Origin: Lentisphaeria bacterium UBA7640
GTDB lineage: Bacteria > Verrucomicrobiota > Lentisphaeria > Victivallales > Victivallaceae
Length of the DNA stretch: 14,569 bases
Assembly (NCBI GenBank): GCA_002483765.1
Contig: DLIO01000101.1
Span: 1 to 14,569 of the forward strand
Reading direction: 5' to 3'
Part shown: piece after piece, positions 7,479-14,029 of the stretch
Layout: every line of letters starts with the position of its first letter
Position numbering within the stretch: the first letter of the stretch is position 1
Position numbers and translations under genes: made by a program
Notes under the pieces: generated by a model
Database searches by the model: none
Told to the model about the DNA's origin: nothing
What the model saw: only the letters and a program-made list of their open reading frames with translations

Positions 7479-8804
7479 TTAGCGTTCGCGGCGGTCGATC
7501 ACGCGGCGGGCTTTGCCTTCGCTACGTTGAATAGTTTGCGGTGCCACCAGTTTTACTCGAACTCGCAACCCGATGATATGTTCAATCGAATTGGTGATAG
7601 TCTGTTGCAGTTTTTCCATCTTGCGAACCTGGTCATTAAATAGTTCGCGGGTAATTTCAACCGCGACCTCGATTTGGTCAAGACCGTGTTCAGTAAACAA
7701 AATGATGTTGTAATGCGGTTGGACGCCTTCCACAGAAAGCAGTGCCGATTCGATTTGCGATGGAAAGACGTTGACTCCACGGATGATCAACATGTCATCT
7801 GTACGACTGGAGATACGCTCCATGCGGCGAATGGTACGACCGCATGAACAACGTTCCGTCATCAACCTGCTGAGGTCACGTGTTCGGTAACGGATCATCG
7901 GCATGCCATATTTATTGATAGTAGTAAAAACCAGTTCGCCTAGCTGTCCGTCCGGTAATGTTTCACCAGTGTCTGGATCAATAATTTCCGGATAAAAGTT
8001 GTCTTCAAAAATATGTAACCCATCGCCGTGGCCGCAGTTGATCGAAACTCCTGGCCCTGAAATTTCCGACAATCCGTAAATGTCATGAGCTGAGATTCCA
8101 GCTTCGGTTTCGATGTGTCGGCGCATTTCAGCACTCCACGGTTCCGCTCCAAAAATACCGACTCGCAGTGACATTTTTTTGAAATCGAGATCTGATTCGA
8201 TAGCTTTTTCCATCAGATAGGTGAAGTAGCTTGGCGTACAGCAGATTACGGTTACACCAAAATCTTGCATCACCATCAGTTGGCGTTGAGTATTGCCAAC
8301 TGAGGTTGGAACAATCGTCGCACCTAGAAACTCGCCGCCATAATGCGCGCCAAGGCCACCAGTAAATAAACCGTAACCATAAGAAACTTGCACTACGTCT
8401 TTTTTAGTAACGCCGCAGGCAGTCATGCTGCGCGCCATCGATTCCGTCCAAACGTCAAGGTCATGTTGTGTGTAAGCCACTACAATTGGTTTGCCAGTGG
8501 TGCCACTGGAGGCATGGAGGCGAACAATCTGATCCATCGGCACGGCGCAGAGATTGAAAGGGTAGGCATCACGCAGATCAAACTTGGTAGTGAAAGGTAG
8601 TTTTGAAATATCCTCAAGTTTTTTAAGGTCATGTGGTTTTAATTTCTGTTCATCCATGCGTTGACGGAAGATTTTCACATTGTCGTAACAACGCTTAACG
8701 GTATTTTGCAGACGTTTCAGCTGGAGATCGCGCAGGTATCCGACTTCCAAGTAATCTTTGGCGCTGATATCACCGTTTGCTACCGTGATTTTAGACTCTG
8801 GCAT
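7479..8804 (-). CDS. paaK: Phenylacetate-CoA ligase (aryl-CoA synthetase)
   Basis: About 441 residues, the usual PaaK length, of the AMP-forming acyl-CoA synthetase superfamily. The phosphate-binding loop HASSGTTGKP (about 97-106), the adenine-site motif YGLSE, 'MIRYRTRD', 'RTDDMLIIRGVNVFPSQIE' and a C-terminal lysine region RSEGKARR are all present. The enzyme activates phenylacetate or related aryl acids to CoA thioesters with ATP. An ATG at 8819 would add five residues, but GGAGAAA at good spacing precedes the ATG at 8804, so I prefer the latter. No phenylacetate-catabolism genes or indolepyruvate oxidoreductase genes are adjacent, so it stands alone here and its true aryl substrate is open. 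Confidence 0.93.
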   Translation of the reverse strand: MPESKITVANGDISAKDYLEVGYLRDLQLKRLQNTVKRCYDNVKIFRQRMDEQKLKPHDLKKLEDISKLPFTTKFDLRDAYPFNLCAVPMDQIVRLHASSGTTGKPIVVAYTQHDLDVWTESMARSMTACGVTKKDVVQVSYGYGLFTGGLGAHYGGEFLGATIVPTSVGNTQRQLMVMQDFGVTVICCTPSYFTYLMEKAIESDLDFKKMSLRVGIFGAEPWSAEMRRHIETEAGISAHDIYGLSEISGPGVSINCGHGDGLHIFEDNFYPEIIDPDTGETLPDGQLGELVFTTINKYGMPMIRYRTRDLSRLMTERCSCGRTIRRMERISSRTDDMLIIRGVNVFPSQIESALLSVEGVQPHYNIILFTEHGLDQIEVAVEITRELFNDQVRKMEKLQQTITNSIEHIIGLRVRVKLVAPQTIQRSEGKARRVIDRRER

Positions 8805-9064
8805 AACATTTTTCTCCATAATATTTTAAGTAAAGAACTGGCTAAAGCAGATAGTTTTTTTTGCCAGATCATAAATAGTAACTCAAGAATCTACCATAAA
8901 ATAGGGATTTTTCCAGTCGATAAAACAGTTAAGGAAAGAGTTGGAGGGTTGGAAAAGAGAGTTTAACCACGAAAAAAACGAAAGGCACAAAAAAGGAAAG
9001 AAAGGGTAAATTTTTTAACCACTGAAAGCACGGAAGGCACGGAAAGGAGGGAAGAAGAATTATA

Positions 9065-9099
9065 AATGCTGAATGCTGAATGCTGAATGATGAATGATG
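9065..9099. repeat. Heptanucleotide tandem repeat, five units
   Basis: Three copies of AATGCTG followed by two of AATGATG in perfect register (9065-9099), then a partial AATT. A small variable-number repeat inside the repeat mosaic. Confidence 0.9.
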
Positions 9100-9123
9100 A
9101 ATTAGGGGAGAGGGAGTTTTTAA

Positions 9124-9258
9124 ACCACTAATTTTCACTAATGAAACACTAATGGTGGGGAGAAGAGAGGAGAGTTTTTTAACCACCTGTCAAAGCCTTG
9201 GCGCAGGCAGGTGGTTAAAATCCATTTTTTTGCTTTTTCATTAGTGTCGATTAGTGGT
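9124..9258. repeat. Imperfect long inverted repeat (ACCACTAAT...CACTAATG arms)
   Basis: The left arm (9124-9143) and the right arm (9239-9258, read on the other strand) match at 17 of 20 bases, differing only in three central bases. Both arms read ACCACTAAT-NNN-CACTAATG. The arms lie about 95 bp apart and enclose the strong hairpin at 9177-9220, so the region could fold into a nested structure. Confidence 0.7.
9177..9220. repeat. Perfect 13-bp hairpin
   Basis: TTTTAACCACCTG (9177-9189) and CAGGTGGTTAAAA (9208-9220) are perfect reverse complements around an 18-nt loop. A run of seven T follows on the plus strand (9225-9231), but no plus-strand gene ends here. It could be a terminator for readthrough or simply a repeat module. 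Confidence 0.7.
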
Positions 9259-9359
9259 GACTTTCCTTCTTTCGCTTTTCACAGACAGGAATGTCTATGT
9301 TACTCTTTTTGCTCTTTCTTTTCGCGACTCCGCGTGAGCCAATTTCCCGATTTTCAGTT

Positions 9360-9944
9360 CTACTTTTCCAGTTCCTTGCATTTCTTCAATAATTTATCCA
9401 GCAGTTCTGGTGTGTATTTGTATTTTTTGTGTAGTTGTTGAATGACTTGTGCCGGTTGCTGATAATCTTTGATCGTTATGCTCTCAAGTCTTCCATCTAG
9501 GAATAACACATTGACATAATCGGAGTGATTACCCGGACAATCAAATATTAAGGAGATATCTGGAGAATCCCCTTCTTTGAAGCCGCCAAGATAGTAATAA
9601 CTGAAACCGTCCTTGGGACCAGATGGACACTGGAAGAGCATTTCATCAGATAGATAACCCTTGGTTTTTAGTTCATTAAGCCCGTCAAGATTGTTGGCAA
9701 CAGGAAACTGATCTTTGTGATCCATAGCATACTGTTTCAGGGCAAGACCAAGTTGTTTCATGCGGGATGTGCAGATCAATTTGGGGCTTGCTGGGTGACC
9801 CGTCGATCTTGATATTGCTGTAATGATTGCAGAAGGTATAAGTAACGACATTGTAGCAAAAGTCACAATGATGGCAATGATGGTGAGGCAGTTTATCAGG
9901 TTTAATTCAAGAAATTCACCACTTTTTTCTTTGTCGTTTTTCAT
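9360..9944 (-). CDS. Pseudopilin-like H-X9-DG protein with atypical N-terminus
   Basis: About 194 residues. An N-terminal hydrophobic helix (about 17-42, 'LTIIAIIVTFATMSLLIPSA') resembles a type IV pilin-like 'VVIAIIAILAAMLLPAL' helix. It is followed by CTSRMKQLGLALKQYAMD (58-75), a 'QFP' turn, a CPSGPKDG segment and an exact H-X9-DG motif (His140, Asp150, Gly151), as in prepilin-type proteins abundant in Planctomycetes and Lentisphaerae. The prepilin cleavage signature G-F-T-L-I-E is not intact: 'KSGEFLELNLINC' stands in its place, so normal processing is doubtful. A lysine-rich helical tail ends the protein. The ATG at 9944 is preferred over one at 9962 because AAGGAT precedes it. Role unknown, probably envelope. 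Confidence 0.75.
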   Translation of the reverse strand: MKNDKEKSGEFLELNLINCLTIIAIIVTFATMSLLIPSAIITAISRSTGHPASPKLICTSRMKQLGLALKQYAMDHKDQFPVANNLDGLNELKTKGYLSDEMLFQCPSGPKDGFSYYYLGGFKEGDSPDISLIFDCPGNHSDYVNVLFLDGRLESITIKDYQQPAQVIQQLHKKYKYTPELLDKLLKKCKELEK

Positions 9945-10101
9945 TTTTTCAATATCCTTCATTTTTTAGCGAAACCTAAAACTTGAATATAATGGAAAGT
10001 TTGGTGAAATACAAGATTCAGTGGCTAGGTGGAGAGTTGGAGAAGCCTTGGGGATAATTCGTACTTGCTCCCGTTTTTACTTTTTTGTTTTAACTTGAGT
10101 G

Positions 10102-10129
10102 TTGCCAAGAGGGGCATGTGTGTTATATT
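10102..10129 (+). promoter_or_regulatory. Predicted sigma-70 promoter of htpG
   Basis: TTGCCA (10102-10107), 16-nt spacer, TATATT (10124-10129). Transcription would begin near 10136, about 50 nt before the htpG ATG. A weak heat-shock-sigma-like CTTGAG occurs at 10094, but the matching -10 is poor. Confidence 0.5.
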
Positions 10130-10132
10130 AAT

Positions 10133-10160
10133 AGCTTTATATTTCAATAAATATGAAGCT
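10133..10160 (+). promoter_or_regulatory. 12-bp hairpin / inverted repeat at the predicted htpG transcription start
   Basis: AGCTTTATATTT (10133-10144), loop CAAT, AAATATGAAGCT (10149-10160): 12 pairs including one G-U in RNA. It begins at about the predicted +1 and ends 10 nt before the AAGGAG ribosome binding site (10171-10176). As DNA it could be an operator; as RNA an AU-rich 5' hairpin that affects stability or responds to temperature. It does not match the CIRCE operator. Confidence 0.55.
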
Positions 10161-10186
10161 AAAACAATTGAAGGAGAATTAAAATT

Positions 10187-12085
10187 ATGTCAGGGAAAAC
10201 TAAACAATTTAAAACTGAAGTGCAGCACCTGCTGGACTTGATGATTCACTCACTCTACTCAAATAAAGATATTTTTTTGCGTGAGCTGATCGCTAATGCT
10301 GCGGACGCTATTGATAAAGCGCGTTTTGAAGCGGTGACCAAGCCGGAGTTAGCGCTAGATTGGAAAATTCGGATTACTGCCGACAAGGAAGCTAAAACTT
10401 TAACCATTTCCGATAATGGTATTGGCATGACAGAAGCGGAAGTTATTGAAAATATCGGTACTATCGCTAAGTCTGGGACTAAAGCATTTATGAAAGCTTT
10501 GGAAGAGCGCAAAGAGGCTGGTGGCGATATCCCTGAATTAATCGGCCAGTTTGGAGTTGGATTTTACTCTTCATTCATGGTAGGTGAACAAGTCACAATC
10601 ACCACTCGCAAATTGGGCAGTGATGAACCTGCAGTGCGTTGGGAATCTGATGGCAAAGCATCTTACACTATTGAAAAAGCAGAAAAAGAGAGTTCAGGAA
10701 CTGATATTGTTGTTAAACTGAAAGAAGATTCTTTAGATTTCTTGGAACAGTGGAAAGTTGCTGATATTGTTAAAAAATATTCCGATTATATTGGTTACCC
10801 GATTGAATTCCCAGTGACCAAAACTAATGAAGATAAAACTACTACTGTTGAAGATAAAGTTTTAAATTCACAGAAAGCGATCTGGTTGAAAAACGCGGAC
10901 GAGATTACTGATTCTGAACATAAATCATTTTTCTCACATTTGACTCACCAAATCAGTTCGCCAATGAAAAGTATTCAGTTTGCCGCTGAAGGTACGACTG
11001 AATTCCGTGCTTTGATCTATATTCCGGAGAAGTCCGAGTTTAATATTTTTATGCCGGAGTTTCAAAAGAAAGGTTTACAGCTTTATGTACGTCGGGTTTT
11101 TATTACCGATGACTGCAAAGAATTAGTGCCGGATTACCTGCGCTTTTTGAAAGGCGTCGTGGATTCTAGTGATTTACCGTTGAACGTTTCTCGCGAAATT
11201 CTCCAAGAAAATCCTTTGATTGACAAGATTCAAAAGAATGTAGTACGCAAGGTTTTGGGTGAACTCAAGAAAATGCAGGAAACTGAACCATCCAAATATC
11301 AAGAGTTCTACCGTGAATTTGGCCGGACGTTGAAAGAGGGTATTCAGACCGATTATTCCAATCAGGATAAACTCAAAGATCTGGCGATGTATGAATCCAT
11401 GAATACAGCTCCTGAAATTCTGATTTCGCTTAAAGAATATGTTGCCGCTATGCCTCCTGAGCAAAAAGAGATCTACTATCTGACTGGCGATAGCCGCAAA
11501 GTTGTGGAACATTCACCCGCGTTGGAGTTTTTCCGCAGCAAAGGCTGGGACGTTTTGTTTATGACTGATCCGATTGACGAGTGGATCATGCAGAGTGTGA
11601 CCGATTTCGACGGCAAAAAATTTAAATCTGTTGCTAAAGGTGAAATTGAACTCGATCAGAACGAAAAAGAAGCGACTGATAAAAAGATGAAAGAGGCAGC
11701 TAAAGACCATGAAAAACTTTTAGAATTCATGAAAAAAGAACTAGAAGACACTATCAGTGAAGTGCGTTTTTCACCACGTTTAACCGAAAGCGCATGCTGT
11801 TTAGTTAGTGACGAACACGCTATGAGCGCGCACATGGAGCGTTTCTACAAATCAATGAACCAAGATATGCCACCTTCAAAGCGCATTCTAGAACTAAATC
11901 CGAATCATCCGTTGATTGCTGGGTTGCAAGGATTATACGACGAAGACAGCGCCAATCCTAAACTCAAGGATTATGCATTTTTGTTGCGTGATCAAGCATT
12001 GCTGGCAGAAGGGAGTCCGATTCAGGATCCATTAAGTTTTGCTAAAAAGGTCTCCGAGTTGATGGTTGCTGGAGTGAGCAAATAG
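10187..12085 (+). CDS. htpG: Molecular chaperone HtpG (Hsp90)
   Basis: 632 residues, full length for bacterial Hsp90. The GHKL ATP-binding domain shows RELIANAADA (Glu33, Asn37, Asp40), DNGIGMT (76-82), 'GTIAKSGTKAF' and GQFGVGFYSSF (120-130). The middle domain carries 'LRFLKGVVDSSDLPLNVSREILQEN' in two conserved halves, with the ATPase-assisting arginine region. The C-terminal dimerisation domain is present. It is a cytosolic ATP-dependent chaperone acting late in protein folding and stress. AAGGAG precedes the ATG at good spacing. It is transcribed divergently from the H-X9-DG gene, from a predicted promoter with a hairpin at its start site. Confidence 0.98.
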   Translation: MSGKTKQFKTEVQHLLDLMIHSLYSNKDIFLRELIANAADAIDKARFEAVTKPELALDWKIRITADKEAKTLTISDNGIGMTEAEVIENIGTIAKSGTKAFMKALEERKEAGGDIPELIGQFGVGFYSSFMVGEQVTITTRKLGSDEPAVRWESDGKASYTIEKAEKESSGTDIVVKLKEDSLDFLEQWKVADIVKKYSDYIGYPIEFPVTKTNEDKTTTVEDKVLNSQKAIWLKNADEITDSEHKSFFSHLTHQISSPMKSIQFAAEGTTEFRALIYIPEKSEFNIFMPEFQKKGLQLYVRRVFITDDCKELVPDYLRFLKGVVDSSDLPLNVSREILQENPLIDKIQKNVVRKVLGELKKMQETEPSKYQEFYREFGRTLKEGIQTDYSNQDKLKDLAMYESMNTAPEILISLKEYVAAMPPEQKEIYYLTGDSRKVVEHSPALEFFRSKGWDVLFMTDPIDEWIMQSVTDFDGKKFKSVAKGEIELDQNEKEATDKKMKEAAKDHEKLLEFMKKELEDTISEVRFSPRLTESACCLVSDEHAMSAHMERFYKSMNQDMPPSKRILELNPNHPLIAGLQGLYDEDSANPKLKDYAFLLRDQALLAEGSPIQDPLSFAKKVSELMVAGVSK

Positions 12086-12094
12086 TTTTAGCAT

Positions 12095-12161
12095 TTGTAA
12101 CAATGTCTTTAAACATCGCGCGCGCATAATGCGCGCGCTATGTTATATACTCAAGTTACAA
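12095..12161. repeat. Dyad-symmetric intergenic element, copy 3 (both arms changed together)
   Basis: Centred on base 12128. CGCGCGCGC (12117-12125), ATAAT (12126-12130), GCGCGCGC (12131-12138). The inner extension is AACAT/ATGTT rather than the TAATTC/GAATTA of other copies, and the outer arms are TTGTAAC (12095-12101) and GTTACAA (12155-12161), perfect complements. Each side is one base longer than in the other copies. It begins 10 bp after the htpG stop codon. Confidence 0.87.
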
Positions 12162-12270
12162 CTAATAGTTGTAGTGTTTATTTTTTTAAATGGTTTTTAA
12201 AGCAGACCTTCAAAGAAGCGGTATTGCTCAGTTTTTTTAGCTCTTTTGTGATCAATTGATTTGAGGGTTT

Positions 12271-13701
12271 ATGTTACGTTTTTTTCGTTTATTGCTACGT
12301 CCACTCGAATTTGGCGGACGTGGCGGCTATTTTGAAATCAGCAGGTTAGCTTGGCCGCTAATCATTATGGGCGCCAGCAATACTATTATGCAGTTTGTTG
12401 ACCGCAAATTTTTATCGTCACTATCGACAACGGCAGTGGCCGCTGCACTGCCTGCTGGAATTCTCTATTTTACATTGTTCTGCATTTTCTTCTTCACTGC
12501 TGGGTTTACCTCTGCGATTGTGGCGCAATACCATGGCGCAAAAGATAAAGAATCGGTATTGTCAACCGTCTGGTCTGGCGCCTATTTTTCTGTCGCGGCT
12601 GCATTAATTATTGTTTTTGCGCTGCCATCACTCGGGGAATGGCTGATCAAATTGGGCGGGCATTCTCCAGAATTAATTACATTTGAGCTGGAATATTATC
12701 ATGCATTGATTCCCAGCGGTGCATTTGGATGCGCGTCGGTGCCGTTTTTCTCTTTCTTCTCTGGACGTGGTAAAACTCTTCCGGTGGCGATCATCAATAT
12801 TCTTGGCTGTTTATTGAATATTCCTCTGGATTATGCTTTTATTTTTGGTTGGGGTTCATTGCCGGCGTTGGGCATTATGGGGGCAGGATTAGCGACTTCG
12901 ATTTGTGCCATGTTCACAATGATCACCGTGATTGTTTATTTTCTGCTCCATGACCAGCGCGATTATCCTACGCGTTCACAACGCAAACCAGTGTGGTCGT
13001 GTGTAGTCAGGTTGGTTCGTTACGGGGTCCCGTCTGGGGTGCAAATTGCGTTTGATGTCGGAGCTTTCACATTAGTAACATTCGCTGTTGGTCATCTCGG
13101 TAGTTTGGCGTTGGCTGCCCATGTGATTACGTTATCGATTAATAATATGTTTTTTATTCCGCTACTTGGTTTATCAGAAGCAACGGCAATTTTGTCAGGT
13201 CAGTATATTGGTCGTGCCAAACACGGGATTGCACGGCGGGTGGCGCATCGCTCGTGGCGTATCGCTGCTTTGTATATGACTTTGGGCGGGATTGTTTACT
13301 TGGTATTTCCAGTAATGCTGGCGGAAATGTTTGGCCCAGAACAAAACCGCGAAGAATTTCAATCGGTTATTATTACCGTGCGCTGGTTGTTGGCGGTGGC
13401 ATTTTTATTTAATTTCTGTGACACGCTGAAATTTATTTATACTGCAGCACTACGTGGTGCTGGTGACACTCGGGTAGTGTTGATTATCTGCATGTGTTGC
13501 TCATATGGGTTGATGGTACCGGGAACATTTTTACTCATTTGGTGGTTCAAAACCTCAGTAATTATGATTTGGCTATGGCTCGCTTTCGTAGCCTTAATCG
13601 AAGGTAGTTTTTTACTATTGCGTTTCCGCGCCGGAAAATGGCGTTTTATTCGCATGATAAAACCACCCACCAGGATCGCCAAACTAGACGAACGCCGTTA
13701 A
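12271..13701 (+). CDS. MATE-family multidrug/toxin exporter
   Basis: A 476-residue polytopic inner-membrane protein with about twelve hydrophobic segments in two halves. The first half opens with 'EISRLAWPLIIMGASNTIMQFVDRKFLSSL' and 'GFTSAIVAQYHGAKD', and the second with 'LVRYGVPSGVQIAFDVGAF' and 'EATAILSGQYIGRAK', the repeated MATE pattern of a P-containing helix and a Q-rich loop. MATE proteins export organic cations or drugs in exchange for sodium ions or protons. The substrate cannot be read from sequence. GAGGG lies close before the ATG. It is 185 bp after htpG and probably transcribed separately; dyad elements flank it on both sides. Confidence 0.93.
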   Translation: MLRFFRLLLRPLEFGGRGGYFEISRLAWPLIIMGASNTIMQFVDRKFLSSLSTTAVAAALPAGILYFTLFCIFFFTAGFTSAIVAQYHGAKDKESVLSTVWSGAYFSVAAALIIVFALPSLGEWLIKLGGHSPELITFELEYYHALIPSGAFGCASVPFFSFFSGRGKTLPVAIINILGCLLNIPLDYAFIFGWGSLPALGIMGAGLATSICAMFTMITVIVYFLLHDQRDYPTRSQRKPVWSCVVRLVRYGVPSGVQIAFDVGAFTLVTFAVGHLGSLALAAHVITLSINNMFFIPLLGLSEATAILSGQYIGRAKHGIARRVAHRSWRIAALYMTLGGIVYLVFPVMLAEMFGPEQNREEFQSVIITVRWLLAVAFLFNFCDTLKFIYTAALRGAGDTRVVLIICMCCSYGLMVPGTFLLIWWFKTSVIMIWLWLAFVALIEGSFLLLRFRAGKWRFIRMIKPPTRIAKLDERR

Positions 13702-13753
13702 GCAGCCGCATGCAACTCTCAAAAATAACCTTTACATCTTCGCGTGAATGTTA

Positions 13754-13816
13754 TATAAACAAGGTCTCTAATTCACGCGCGCATAATGCGCGCGCGAATT
13801 AGAGATTCAAATTACA
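13754..13816. repeat. Dyad-symmetric intergenic element, copy 4
   Basis: Centred on base 13785. CGCGCGC (13776-13782), ATAAT (13783-13787), GCGCGCGCG (13788-13796). TCTCTAATTC (13765-13774) and GAATTAGAGA (13796-13805) are perfect complements, giving the longest inner stem of the four. The outer arm AATTACA (13810-13816) faces a degenerate TATAAAC (13754-13760). It lies 53 bp after the MATE gene and about 210 bp beyond the 3' end of the transposase gene. Confidence 0.87.
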
Positions 13817-13860
13817 AACTTTTATCGAACCCAAGGTGATGGCTTGCGTCGATAGCATAG

Positions 13861-13912
13861 GGCTTCTCTGGCTTCGGCTCTGGCTTTGGCTTCGGTTGGC
13901 TTCGGGGTCTGT
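13861..13912. repeat. Degenerate GGCTTC/GGCTTTGG short tandem repeat next to the transposase
   Basis: About six imperfect units of GGCTTC(G) or GGCTYTGG (13861-13905) run into GGGTCTGTCCC (near 13905-13915). The stretch between the MATE and transposase genes (13702-14029) otherwise holds dyad copy 4 and AT-rich sequence without a gene. Confidence 0.6.
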
Positions 13913-14029
13913 CCCTTTAAAATCTTTTAAAATTAAATTATTACTGCTTAATAATCGCATAAACGCTCTTATTTGCTGTCTTATTTCAATAAAGTGAGGC
14001 GCGGTATATTAAAATAAGCAATTTGACCT

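Larger units (their letters stand above)
8935..9262. repeat. Gene-free repeat mosaic with four AACCAC modules
   Basis: The 555-bp gap between the ligase start and the H-X9-DG gene holds no credible gene. Purine-rich filler is punctuated by T-runs followed by AACCAC at 8965, 9017, 9123 and 9181. The modules continue as 'gaaaaaaacgaaaggcacaa', 'tgaaagcacggaaggcacgg', 'taattttcactaatgaaac' and a hairpin. Beyond 9262, pyrimidine-rich sequence with 'cgactccgcgtgagcc' (9325-9340) is of the same filler style. This resembles intergenic mosaics I recall from many environmental bacteria. Origin and function are unknown. Confidence 0.6.

Noticed and set aside
8661..8966. Plus-strand open frame of about 100 codons over the start of the ligase gene
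   Set aside because: It is antisense to the clear PaaK N-terminus and resembles no protein I know.
10081..10186. CIRCE operator or heat-shock sigma-32 promoter for htpG
   Set aside because: The dyad arms do not match TTAGCACTC/GAGTGCTAA, and CTTGAG is not followed by a CCCCAT-type -10; a sigma-70-type pair fits better.
10029..10241. Plus-strand open frame overlapping the htpG start
   Set aside because: It spans the htpG promoter and hairpin and enters htpG in another frame; low-complexity translation and no ribosome binding site.
706..13816. CRISPR-like array made of the four palindromic repeats
   Set aside because: The copies are kilobases apart with genes between them, with no regular spacers and no cas genes.
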